DNA of 6,864 nucleotides from CAZIKB01 sp964539665 (lineage in GTDB: Bacteria; Zhuqueibacterota; Zhuqueibacteria; Oceanimicrobiales; Oceanimicrobiaceae). The notes beneath the pieces are model-generated. The model saw only the letters and a program-made list of their open reading frames with translations. It was not told the origin of the DNA and searched no databases. Location of the stretch: assembly GCA_964539665.1 (NCBI GenBank), contig CAZIKB010000210.1, forward strand, positions 1 through 6,864. The letters run 5' to 3'. A program made the translations under genes and the position numbers. Below are positions 1-5,869 of this stretch, piece by piece. Positions within the stretch are counted from its first letter, which is position 1. Every line of letters begins with the position of its first letter.

Positions 1-63
1 TATTCCCCGATAAATCATCGTAAACATAATTCCCCAATTCACTGAGGCATTACTTAATTTCAT
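1..63 (-). CDS. 5' end of an unidentified gene, running off the left edge
   Basis: An ATG at 61-63 opens a frame that stays open for 21 codons to the window edge (MKLSNASVNWGIMFTMIYRGI). The start is supported by a good Shine-Dalgarno sequence, AAGGA at 70-74, six bases upstream, and the same frame is closed by a TAG at 109-111 further upstream. The stretch from about residue 10 is hydrophobic and could begin a membrane segment or a hydrophobic core. Too little is visible to name a family. It is transcribed away from the tRNA pair. The ribosome site is the main reason for calling it; a chance open frame of this length is possible. Confidence 0.45.
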   Translation of the reverse strand, partial: MKLSNASVNWGIMFTMIYRGI

Positions 64-285
64 ATAATTTCCTTGGAGATTGGCCAGTTCAGCATTTGAG
101 GAATGTACCTAATCCGAAAGATATAAAAAAGCACAATCTACCGTGTAATGGCCATCCAATCCGTATGTATTGATTTAAGAATTAAATATTCATAAATTCA
201 AAGTTTACCGAATATTCAGACGGGTAGCTAAATAACGATATTTGACGAATTTCGTAAGTACCTGTTCTTTAAAAACATAAAATAT

Positions 286-362
286 GCGCCCGTAGCTCAA
301 TTGGACAGAGCGTTTGGCTACGGACCAAGAGGTTGGGGGTTCGAATCCTCCCGGGCGTACCA
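286..362 (+). tRNA. tRNA-Arg (anticodon ACG)
   Basis: A full cloverleaf can be drawn. The acceptor stem is GCGCCCG with CGGGCGT (first pair G-U), the D stem GCTC/GAGC, and the anticodon stem TTTGG/CCAAG around loop CTACGGA, with anticodon ACG at 320-322 (read as ICG, arginine). The variable loop is AGGTT and the T stem GGGGG/CCTCC encloses TTCGAAT. The discriminator base is A at 359 and the CCA end is encoded at 360-362. It lies 97 bases upstream of a second tRNA on the same strand, so the two may be co-transcribed. I could not identify a convincing promoter: a TTGACG at 242-247 lacks a partner -10 box at normal spacing. Confidence 0.96.
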
Positions 363-364
363 GG

Positions 365-453
365 GAAAATTCCAAAATCCAAAATTCAAATTCCAAATAA
401 GCTGGAATCACTAAATTTTAATTGGAATTTGTTGTTTGGTACTTGGAGTTTTC
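365..453. repeat. 89-base imperfect palindrome filling the tRNA spacer
   Basis: Positions 365-401 pair with 417-453 in one register (paired positions sum to 818). From the outside in there are 11 pairs (365-375/443-453, one G-U), three mismatches, 5 pairs (379-383/435-439), three mismatches, 10 perfect pairs (CAAATTCCAA 387-396 with TTGGAATTTG 422-431), one mismatch, and 4 more pairs (one G-U). The loop is 15 bases. It starts two bases after the CCA of tRNA-Arg and ends six bases before tRNA-Glu. It encodes nothing. It could be a small non-autonomous mobile repeat (REP or MITE-like), a processing hairpin between the two tRNAs, or both. Confidence 0.75.
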
Positions 454-459
454 AAATTT

Positions 460-531
460 GGCGCGTTCGTCTAGCGGTTAGGACGCTGGCCTCTCACGCC
501 GGTAACAGGGGTTCGATTCCCCTACGCGCTA
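460..531 (+). tRNA. tRNA-Glu (anticodon CTC)
   Basis: The cloverleaf is complete. The acceptor stem is GGCGCGT with ACGCGCT (first pair G-U), the D arm GTCT/GGAC, and the anticodon stem CTGGC/GCCGG around loop CTCTCAC, with anticodon CTC at 493-495 (glutamate). The variable loop is TAAC and the T stem AGGGG/CCCCT encloses TTCGATT. The discriminator A is at 531. The next three bases are CTA, so unlike the neighbouring tRNA-Arg the CCA end is not encoded and must be added after transcription. Confidence 0.96.
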
Positions 532-540
532 CTAGTTTAA

Positions 541-612
541 TCTAAAATCCAAAGTCCAAAGTCTAAAATCCAAAGCCCCCCAAACGGGATCCTTCGGACA
601 AAATCTAAAATC
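541..612. repeat. short A-rich direct repeats after tRNA-Glu
   Basis: The 14-mer TCTAAAATCCAAAG occurs at 541-554 and again at 562-575, with TCCAAAG between the copies. Its first nine bases recur at 604-612. The wording resembles the left arm of the palindrome between the tRNAs, but no complementary right arm is present, so this may be a decayed or half copy. A T7 run follows at 613-619 without a GC stem before it, so I do not call a terminator. Confidence 0.55.
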
Positions 613-652
613 TTTTTTTGATTTCGTGCTTCGAATTTATAAGGTTAGGCCG

Positions 653-670
653 TCCCGACTTTGTCAGGGA
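653..670. repeat. small hairpin downstream of the regulator operon
   Basis: TCCCGAC (653-659) and GTC-A-GGGA (663-670) form a seven-pair stem with one bulged A and a three-base TTT loop. It lies about 43 bases beyond the stop of the last gene in the minus-strand unit 714-2024, so it could mark or protect the 3' end of that transcript. There is no T run on the minus side, so it does not qualify as a standard intrinsic terminator. Confidence 0.4.
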
Positions 671-713
671 TTTATTGCAGATAGAAAATTAGATACGGGA
701 TGATAGAATATAA

Positions 714-1073
714 CTATGCTGTCTTTTGTTTTTTTGGCGTAAAAAGTGTCAATAAAGTTACTATAACAAATGCAAAAAAGATAAGTCCCATTTCCAGCGC
801 ATAGTTCATCGGTTCAATCCATATTTCCTTAAAAAAATTCCAGCGGCCTAAAATTTCCACTGCGTTCCAAAAGATGATAACTGTGGGAATAGCATAGCGG
901 ACAGCCATTGCCATCTTGCTAAACTTAATTAAACGGATAAACAGATAGAGCGACCAAATCAGCGAACCCGCAAATAGCGCATAGGTAACCGGATGGCGGT
1001 CACCCAACAGAGTTTTATCATAAACTAAAAGCAAAACGATATAAAAAAACCACAGCACAAAAATGGTTTCCAT
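714..1073 (-). CDS. Small four-helix membrane protein, unknown function
   Basis: This 119-residue protein consists almost entirely of predicted membrane segments: roughly residues 3-18, 29-49, 60-77 and 91-111, with a basic tail (PKKQK) at the C-terminus that is probably cytoplasmic. I recognise no family, and there is no obvious metal- or heme-binding pattern beyond single histidine and tyrosine residues. The ATG lies five bases after the stop of the upstream gene and has no clear ribosome site, so translation is probably coupled. Its position as the last gene of a unit headed by a DtxR-like regulator suggests a joint role with the membrane-anchored protein just upstream, perhaps as a two-subunit membrane complex. 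That is inference only. Confidence 0.75.
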   Translation of the reverse strand: METIFVLWFFYIVLLLVYDKTLLGDRHPVTYALFAGSLIWSLYLFIRLIKFSKMAMAVRYAIPTVIIFWNAVEILGRWNFFKEIWIEPMNYALEMGLIFFAFVIVTLLTLFTPKKQKTA

Positions 1074-1078
1074 CGCTG

Positions 1079-1465
1079 TTATAATTGCAAAATTGCACCG
1101 ACAATTCCAAGCACCGTCGCCCCCGGGAATTGATAGGAATGGCCGAAAACTTTTTCTATTAAAATCATAACTGCGTGGCCTAATGGCATCGTAAACAATA
1201 CAATTATGAAAGCTGATATGCCGATAAACGGTTTATCATTTATTTTCAATTTTTCTTCCTCTTCCTTCTCTGTGGTATGTTCAAATCCCAAATCTGCCAG
1301 GGCCGAATATAGCGGAACCGGTTCAAAACTTTGTACTACACAAATTCCATCACCAATGGCAACATTGTTGGCTTTTTTAATAATCATCGGCAGGAAATTG
1401 CCTCTCAATTCTCTGACATCTGTTACTTCGAATGATTCTTTGTTGCTTTGCCATTGTTCTGACAT
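1079..1465 (-). CDS. TusA/DUF2249-like domain fused to C-terminal membrane helices
   Basis: The protein has 128 residues. Residues about 13-66 look like a small alpha/beta domain of the TusA/SirA or DUF2249 kind: a DVREL start, a helix, then GDGICVVQSFEPVPLYSALADLGFE. The cysteine-proline signature of TusA sulfur carriers is absent (the place reads RGNFLP); the only cysteine is Cys42, so classical sulfur relay is unlikely. An acidic linker (KEEEEK, about 67-72) leads to hydrophobic segments at about 80-106 and 112-128, so the domain is probably anchored in the inner membrane. The start is well supported: AAGGA at 1474-1478, eight bases upstream. The gene lies 34 bases after the regulator and 5 bases before the membrane gene. 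The domain assignment is by pattern and is moderately sure; the function is unknown. Confidence 0.75.
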   Translation of the reverse strand: MSEQWQSNKESFEVTDVRELRGNFLPMIIKKANNVAIGDGICVVQSFEPVPLYSALADLGFEHTTEKEEEEKLKINDKPFIGISAFIIVLFTMPLGHAVMILIEKVFGHSYQFPGATVLGIVGAILQL

Positions 1466-1499
1466 TTCAATTTTCCTTGTTTATGTTAACCTGAATAAT

Positions 1500-2024
1500 T
1501 TATTTATTAATTTCACCGGCAAAGAAACACTCAACTTCACAAGTTTTACAATCTGTAAATGAGCCACATTTTACTGAAAAATTCTGATATCCTTTTCTAA
1601 AAGCTTTTACTTCGGGTGTATCAGATAAAAAATATCCTATAAAAGAAAATAGTTTTTTACCGGTTTCCTGACTTAGTAAATGCTCTATTTTACATCCGTC
1701 AGCTGCAGCTATTTCTTCCGGTAATTGTAAAATGTTGGTGAAAAAATTTTCAGCAATTCTACGTTTACTTAAAACAGAATTAACTAATCCTTTACCTTTT
1801 TCAGCCAGACGGTAAAATTTATTACTGTCCTCAACTATGAATCCCTTATCTTTAATTTTGTGAAGCGTTTTGGAAGCGCTACCACGTGTTATTTCCAGAT
1901 ACTTTGCGATATCGATTGAGCGCGCATATCCATTCTCTTTTATCAGATCATGGATAGCCAACAGGTGATGAATGCTGCTGTGGCTTAATTCAGTGGTATC
2001 AAATCTTTTCCAGAGTTGTATCAT
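1500..2024 (-). CDS. DtxR/MntR-like metal-dependent transcriptional regulator with four-cysteine tail
   Basis: The protein has 174 residues. Residues about 15-75 form a winged helix-turn-helix (SIDIAKYLEITRGSASKTLHKIKDKGFI). The following helices match the DtxR dimerisation and metal-binding region: KRRIAENFFTNILQLP, then DGCKIEHLLS, where Cys111, Glu114 and His115 fall at the places of the DtxR ligands Cys102, Glu105 and His106. There is no SH3-like third domain. Instead a short tail carries Cys153, Cys159, Cys162 and Cys166 (C-x5-C-x2-C-x3-C), which could hold zinc or an iron-sulfur cluster. The ATG at 2022-2024 has only a weak ribosome site. The protein probably represses its own three-gene unit through the palindrome at 2049-2062. 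A MarR assignment fits less well because of the C-terminal metal ligands. Confidence 0.85.
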   Translation of the reverse strand: MIQLWKRFDTTELSHSSIHHLLAIHDLIKENGYARSIDIAKYLEITRGSASKTLHKIKDKGFIVEDSNKFYRLAEKGKGLVNSVLSKRRIAENFFTNILQLPEEIAAADGCKIEHLLSQETGKKLFSFIGYFLSDTPEVKAFRKGYQNFSVKCGSFTDCKTCEVECFFAGEINK

Positions 2025-2048
2025 ATGTAGATTATCCGTCAGCCTATA

Positions 2049-2062
2049 GATACATTTGTATC
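2049..2062. promoter_or_regulatory. candidate operator for the DtxR-like regulator
   Basis: GATACATTTGTATC is a perfect inverted repeat of GATACA/TGTATC around a two-base centre, located 24 bases upstream of the regulator's start codon. On the minus strand it overlaps a possible promoter (TTGTTT, 17 bases, TATCTA), so binding there would block transcription, as expected for autoregulation. The promoter boxes are weak guesses; the symmetry itself is plain. Confidence 0.5.
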
Positions 2063-2158
2063 ACTAATGAAACAATACGCAATTTAATACCTAATAATTC
2101 AAGTACTTTGTTATTTGATTTATGGAATTTATTATTTAGTCCGGTAAATTCATAACGT

Positions 2159-2169
2159 AGCCCGTGGCT
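2159..2169. repeat. REP-like mini-hairpin
   Basis: AGCC-CGT-GGCT forms a perfect four-pair stem with a three-base loop. Its 5' end overlaps a GTAG (2157-2160), the tetranucleotide that flanks the hairpins of REP elements mobilised by RAYT transposases. Only one copy is visible here, so this reading is tentative. Confidence 0.3.
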
Positions 2170-2189
2170 GCAATCACAGAAAAGAAGTC

Positions 2190-2216
2190 CACGAATTTCA
2201 CGAATTATCACGAATT
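2190..2216. repeat. three tandem CACGAATT units
   Basis: CACGAATT occurs at 2190-2197, 2199-2206 and 2209-2216, with spacers of one and two bases. The surrounding 2063-2289 stretch otherwise holds no supportable gene in either strand. The array lies beyond the 3' end of the fatty-acid operon and upstream of the regulator promoter. It could be a dispersed genomic repeat or a multi-copy binding site. Confidence 0.5.
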
Positions 2217-2289
2217 AAAAAATATATTATAAAAAATCAGGAACTACAAGTAGGGAATAGGCGATTGGCAGTAAGCTATGGTATAGGAA

Positions 2290-2997
2290 TTAATTTTGCC
2301 CGTATCTAATACTATAACAAAATCCCAGCCACAAGCCATGGTGCGACAGGCTAATGTCAATTTCAGTCTGTTTATTATCCAGTAATAGAAAAGGCGGCTG
2401 CGGCTTATGCGCTTTTTCAGGACGAATGATTTGCAGCCGCGATGGCGTGATTTTCAATTGTTTTGCTATTAAATTCTTGCAAAGAAAACGTACCAGAGCC
2501 GATTCTGCATGATGGATCGAATCAAGTTCTTCTTTTGTAAAATGTTCCGGCCAATTATTCGAATTCTGCCAATCCTTTAACTCTGAATGCGTTACCTTAT
2601 GTACCTTTTTGCTCAATAAATAGTCTGGCAGCTCACTGGAATTTGCATGTGTACCAACGGCATGAATGTAATTTGATTTGGTGGTTAATTCTATCAGAAA
2701 TTGCCACTCGCCATAATCAACTATATATTCAGATTTTGATTTCGATATTTGCTTATAGAAAGTAGTTATAAATTTCTTATGTGAAAAGACCGGGGGACCG
2801 GTTATTTTTGATATGATTTTGTATGCGGTTTCTTTGGCCGCCCAAAACATCCAGAGGGTTACATCAGAATTCTCTGATACCGAAATAGCGGATTTTTCTT
2901 CACGGCTGAATACTCTTTCAACAAAGCGGGCGTTATGAGATTTACCTGCGATGCCCGCTTCTTTTAAATCAACAATATCATTGCCCAGCAGTAGCAA
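2290..2997 (-). CDS. 4'-phosphopantetheinyl transferase (AcpS-like, long form)
   Basis: This enzyme moves the phosphopantetheine arm of CoA onto the serine of ACP, and the cluster's own ACP is the obvious partner. The motif order is that of AcpS: GNDIVDL at residues 5-11, RVFSREE at about 29-35, WAAKETAYK at 52-60 (Asp7 and Glu56 as the expected magnesium ligands), and a final DISLSHHG. At about 235 residues it is roughly twice the length of AcpS, with a middle insertion of unknown role, closer to the long Bacteroidota forms. No ATG is available. I chose TTG at 2995-2997, which puts GNDIVDL near the N-terminus; another TTG at 3019-3021 adds eight residues. The start overlaps the end of the upstream acyltransferase gene by 20 bases (44 with the longer start). 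Confidence 0.88.
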   Translation of the reverse strand: MLLLGNDIVDLKEAGIAGKSHNARFVERVFSREEKSAISVSENSDVTLWMFWAAKETAYKIISKITGPPVFSHKKFITTFYKQISKSKSEYIVDYGEWQFLIELTTKSNYIHAVGTHANSSELPDYLLSKKVHKVTHSELKDWQNSNNWPEHFTKEELDSIHHAESALVRFLCKNLIAKQLKITPSRLQIIRPEKAHKPQPPFLLLDNKQTEIDISLSHHGLWLGFCYSIRYGQN

Positions 2998-3727
2998 AGT
3001 AAGACTGTTCCATGTGTGCAAGTTTGCTTATTATTTGGTTGGCGACATCTCTTGTAGCGCGTAAACCAGAGTATGTGCTCTGGGGTTTTATTAGTTCCAT
3101 ATTGAGATAGAATCGTGCGCCTCGCGGCGGAAGGCTGCTGTATTTATCTTGATTATGACCACGTAAATACACACACAAGACATTGCAGTCTTTAACCTTA
3201 TTTACTAACCTACCGACACCATACGTGAAACTATCCAAATCTATTCTACCGGTTTTGCTTCTGGCACCCTCTGGAAAGACAGTTATTGTATGGCCTTTTT
3301 TGAGGAGGTAGATTACTTTATCGAGGGATTTTTTTACGGCGTTTCTACTACCACCCCGCTCAATGGGAACACAACTACCGAGATAGCACAAAATCCGCAA
3401 AATATAATTTTGATAGAAGTTAGACCGCTCCGGTAAATTCCATGAGAAAATTTTAAACGAGCGCATATAAGAATATATTGAAGCCAGACTCCAGTTTAAG
3501 ATTACCGAGTCTATTTTTGTCAGATGATTTGAACAAACAATTATCGGACCTTCCACACTCCGCTTAAGATGTTTGTAATGTTTACGAATTTCACGCAATT
3601 GGTGCACTTTATATCTTAAACCAAAACGCATTATAGTAATTAAAAACGTACCCCAAAACGGAAAGGTGATCCAGCCGGCAATGTGCTGAATCTTCAGAGC
3701 AAACTTTTCTTTGAATTTTAAATCCAT
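2978..3727 (-). CDS. PlsC-type lysophospholipid / 1-acylglycerol-3-phosphate acyltransferase
   Basis: The protein has 249 residues. The catalytic NHxxxxD motif is present (Asn67, His68, Asp73 in NHLTKIDSVI), as is the phosphate-binding FPEGARSKTGR at 151-161. Residues about 17-36 are hydrophobic and probably dip into or cross the membrane. Family members move acyl chains from acyl-ACP or acyl-CoA to a glycerophospholipid or similar acceptor at the inner face of the membrane. Here the gene sits 16 bases after the cluster's ACP gene and overlaps the phosphopantetheinyl transferase gene. The likely task is therefore to unload the chain built by this pathway onto a lipid, rather than general phospholipid synthesis. 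Acceptor and chain cannot be read from the sequence. Confidence 0.88.
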   Translation of the reverse strand: MDLKFKEKFALKIQHIAGWITFPFWGTFLITIMRFGLRYKVHQLREIRKHYKHLKRSVEGPIIVCSNHLTKIDSVILNWSLASIYSYMRSFKIFSWNLPERSNFYQNYILRILCYLGSCVPIERGGSRNAVKKSLDKVIYLLKKGHTITVFPEGARSKTGRIDLDSFTYGVGRLVNKVKDCNVLCVYLRGHNQDKYSSLPPRGARFYLNMELIKPQSTYSGLRATRDVANQIISKLAHMEQSYFATAGQ

Positions 3728-3743
3728 TACAAATACCCGCGAT

Positions 3744-3989
3744 TTATATTTTAGCCATAATCAATTTAACGCCATCCCCAACGGTGGCTACACTGTCTGC
3801 ATCATCATCGTCAACTTCAATGTTAAATACATCTTCAAAATCAAGTACAATGTCTACCAGTCTGGCAGAATTTATTTTTAAATCGTCTAATATTGACGTC
3901 TCCATTGAAATGTCTTCGATTTTAATTTCAGTTTTACTATATCGGCTTAAAATATCGACGATTTTTTTAAATACTTCATCTTTTGTCAT
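3744..3989 (-). CDS. Dedicated acyl carrier protein with NSA instead of DSL at the attachment site
   Basis: The protein has 81 residues, acidic and four-helical in pattern, and of normal ACP length. Ser41 in DLKINSARLVDIV is the expected phosphopantetheine attachment site. In housekeeping ACPs this serine lies in Asp-Ser-Leu; here the neighbours are Asn40 and Ala42. The rest of the recognition helix (LVDIVLDFEDVFNIEV) keeps the usual alternation of hydrophobic and acidic residues. The start is firm: AAGGAG at 3999-4004, the strongest ribosome site in the cluster, fitting a carrier that is needed in excess. It lies 51 bases after the condensing enzyme gene and 16 before the acyltransferase. 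It presumably carries the growing chain for the enzymes around it and is charged by the transferase at 2290. Confidence 0.92.
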   Translation of the reverse strand: MTKDEVFKKIVDILSRYSKTEIKIEDISMETSILDDLKINSARLVDIVLDFEDVFNIEVDDDDADSVATVGDGVKLIMAKI

Positions 3990-3998
3990 TTTCTAAAT

Positions 3999-4004
3999 CT
4001 CCTT
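3999..4004 (-). promoter_or_regulatory. strong ribosome binding site of the ACP gene
   Basis: On the minus strand this reads AAGGAG, nine bases before the ATG at 3987-3989. The other genes of the operon have weaker sites or rely on coupling to the upstream stop, so the ACP may be made at a higher level than its partners. Confidence 0.65.
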
Positions 4005-4040
4005 AATGATTATTAAATATATTTTTATTTTTATTATTAA

Positions 4041-5318
4041 CTACGCTTGCCATTTTTTGAACAATACACAGGCATTTACATCGCCAAAGCCAAAACTGGC
4101 CTTGGCCTGGATCTTCAGCTCCGGTGTTTCTCTGGTTTGCCGGACGATGCTGTTGGAATACGGCAATAAATCTGCATGCAAATCCTCACAATTAACAGAC
4201 CCATGAACAAAACCTTTGTACACCTGAAGTACACATGCTATGGCTTCCAAACCACCTGCAGCGCCAAGGCAATGGCCTATCAGCGATTTGGTAGCATTTA
4301 TAAGTGGTAAATCCTGTTCAGTTCTATCCAACGCTTTTGCCCAGTTATTAATTTCATGCGGATCGGCAAATGTCGCTGTTAAATGCCCATTGATAGCGTC
4401 TATCTGGTTGCCTTTTATTCCGGCATCCATCATGGCATTCTGAATACATCGCTGAACACCGACCGGGTTTGGAGCAGTCATACTACCACCCATTTTGTGG
4501 CCGCCACAATTAATAGCTCCACCAATGATTTCAGCATAAATTTTTGCGCCACGTTTCCTGGCACTATCCAGACTCTCAATCATTAAAATTCCGGCGCCGG
4601 CACCTGGAATAAATCCGGCAGCACTTGCACTCATGGGACGCGATGCTTTAACCGGTTCTTCGTTGCGCGTCCGGTTTAATACCCGCATAGCATCAAACCC
4701 GGCCCAGGTATAGGGCGAAGCGCCTTCTGCTCCACCTGCTAACATACGTTTAGCCAGACCATTCCGGATTCTGTACGTCGCATCGATTATGGCCTCCGTG
4801 CCTGTACTGCAGGCACAGCTATTGGTGGTTACCTGATTTCCCAGGCCCAGTAGTCCGCCTATTTTTGCAGATACGGCGCTTGACATAACCTGTTCAACTG
4901 CGGTGCTGCCAAGACGTCGGCTTTTGCCGGCATCTGTCAGGGGAACAACTTTTTCACCTATTGTATCCATACCACCGACTCCGGTACCGATAATGGCGCC
5001 GGCATCCCAATCCACTTGATCCGAATCGTCTTCAGGCACCTCAAGACCGGCGTCTTGCCAGGCATCGATTGCTGAAATTGATGCATACTTAATACTTGTA
5101 TTCATTGCCAGTAGCTGCTCATTTGTGAAATAACGTGAACAAATATCATCAACATTCTGTGGAACTCCTGCTACCTGGCAGCCAAATTTTAATTCTTCAA
5201 GTTCAGGGATAAACCGGATACCGGATTCGCCTTTTTTCAAAGCTGCTTCAAACGCTTCAATACCATGACCATTCGGCGCAATAATCCCAAGCCCGGTAAC
5301 CACAACTCTATTATTCAT
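4041..5318 (-). CDS. Beta-ketoacyl-ACP synthase, KAS I/II (FabF-type) condensing enzyme
   Basis: The protein has 425 residues, a full-length thiolase-fold ketosynthase. The catalytic triad is intact: Cys170 in NSCACSTGTEA, His312 in INGHLTATFADP and His349 in KSLIGHCLGAAGG, with Lys344 conserved. The spacings match E. coli FabF (Cys163, His303, His340). The glycine-rich GFGDVNACVLF near the C-terminus is also typical. It condenses malonyl-ACP with an acyl-ACP, extending the chain by two carbons. The loop after the first histidine reads HLTAT where FabF has HGTST, so this is a divergent branch and not the housekeeping enzyme. Because the triad is complete it is not a chain-length factor. Its ATG overlaps the stop of the upstream dehydratase gene as ATGA, with GGGAG ten bases before the start. 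Confidence 0.93.
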   Translation of the reverse strand: MNNRVVVTGLGIIAPNGHGIEAFEAALKKGESGIRFIPELEELKFGCQVAGVPQNVDDICSRYFTNEQLLAMNTSIKYASISAIDAWQDAGLEVPEDDSDQVDWDAGAIIGTGVGGMDTIGEKVVPLTDAGKSRRLGSTAVEQVMSSAVSAKIGGLLGLGNQVTTNSCACSTGTEAIIDATYRIRNGLAKRMLAGGAEGASPYTWAGFDAMRVLNRTRNEEPVKASRPMSASAAGFIPGAGAGILMIESLDSARKRGAKIYAEIIGGAINCGGHKMGGSMTAPNPVGVQRCIQNAMMDAGIKGNQIDAINGHLTATFADPHEINNWAKALDRTEQDLPLINATKSLIGHCLGAAGGLEAIACVLQVYKGFVHGSVNCEDLHADLLPYSNSIVRQTRETPELKIQAKASFGFGDVNACVLFKKWQA

Positions 5319-5773
5319 ACTTGTCTGACTCCCATTCCCGCAATCGTACCGCTACAAACTACGTCGCCATTTTCCAAAGTGATTTCAGCTTCAACTTTTA
5401 GTTTTAACCGGCGAAAATATATCTGTTTAGCGCGAATCACAACCCTATCTCCGGGCCGAGCCAGGCCAGTGAATTCAACTTCAGCTTCTGTGAAGAAAGT
5501 GAGGATATTTTTTATCTCTTCTTGTGTCATTTGTTTTGAAGCTAAATAAATTCCATACGCCACAACCCCGGTTTGTGCCATTGTTTCGAGCAGGATCACT
5601 CCCGGTGTGATGGGATTTCCCGGGAAATGGCCGGCGTAAAATGTCTCGTCCGGTTTAAACTTATACGATGAAACGATCCCGTCGTCACTTAGTTCAATAA
5701 TATCATCGATAAAGCGGAATGGTGGCTGCTGTGGCACCAATTTCAGTATATCTTCTTTAGATAAATCATTCAT
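5315..5773 (-). CDS. FabZ-type hotdog 3-hydroxyacyl-ACP dehydratase
   Basis: The protein has 152 residues and a single hotdog domain. The core motif is AGHFPGNPITPGVILLETMAQ, with His49 and Glu63 as the catalytic pair (a FabZ-type Glu, not the Asp of FabA). I chose the ATG at 5771-5773: it gives the usual FabZ length, and the numbering then equals that of Pseudomonas FabZ. The frame stays open upstream to a TTG at 5822-5824, which would add 17 poorly matching residues. It removes water from 3-hydroxyacyl-ACP to give trans-2-enoyl-ACP. The N-terminal PQQPPFRFIDDI replaces the common PHRYPFLLVDRV, again pointing to a specialised branch. The final codons overlap the condensing enzyme start (ATGA). 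A 96-base gap separates it from the FabA-type gene. Confidence 0.9.
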   Translation of the reverse strand: MNDLSKEDILKLVPQQPPFRFIDDIIELSDDGIVSSYKFKPDETFYAGHFPGNPITPGVILLETMAQTGVVAYGIYLASKQMTQEEIKNILTFFTEAEVEFTGLARPGDRVVIRAKQIYFRRLKLKVEAEITLENGDVVCSGTIAGMGVRQV

Positions 5774-5869
5774 AACTTTTAATTTTTCTAGTAAACTGAA
5801 TTTCCTGCTAAAAAACTCTTTCAAAGATAATAATTACAGAATAAATATCAAGTAATTTATCTTAATATA

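Noticed and set aside
242..285. Sigma-70-like promoter for the tRNA pair
   Set aside because: TTGACG at 242-247 is present, but no acceptable -10 box occurs at 16-18 bases.
205..411. Minus-strand open frame containing RPGGFEPPT
   Set aside because: It runs antisense through tRNA-Arg. This peptide string is a well-known artefact of reading the complement of a tRNA gene.
333..545. Plus-strand open frame across the tRNA region
   Set aside because: It overlaps both tRNAs and the palindrome and has no protein-like composition.
365..612. CRISPR-like array
   Set aside because: The repeats are short, irregularly spaced and self-similar without unique spacers, and there are no cas genes.
1206..1562. 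Plus-strand open frame of 118 codons
   Set aside because: It is antisense to the well-supported DUF2249-like gene and regulator end, Ser/Asn/Phe-rich, and shows no recognisable domain.
2222..2260. Possible intrinsic terminator for the fatty-acid operon (CTAC-TT-GTAG stem with a T run on the minus strand)
   Set aside because: The stem is only four pairs and is separated from the T run by several bases; too weak to call.
3784..3996. Plus-strand open frame opposite the ACP gene
   Set aside because: Its serine-rich translation is a shadow of the acidic Asp/Glu codons of the ACP.
5774..5824. Upstream TTG start giving a 17-residue longer FabZ-type protein
   Set aside because: There is no ribosome site, the added residues do not fit the family, and the ATG at 5773 restores standard length and numbering.
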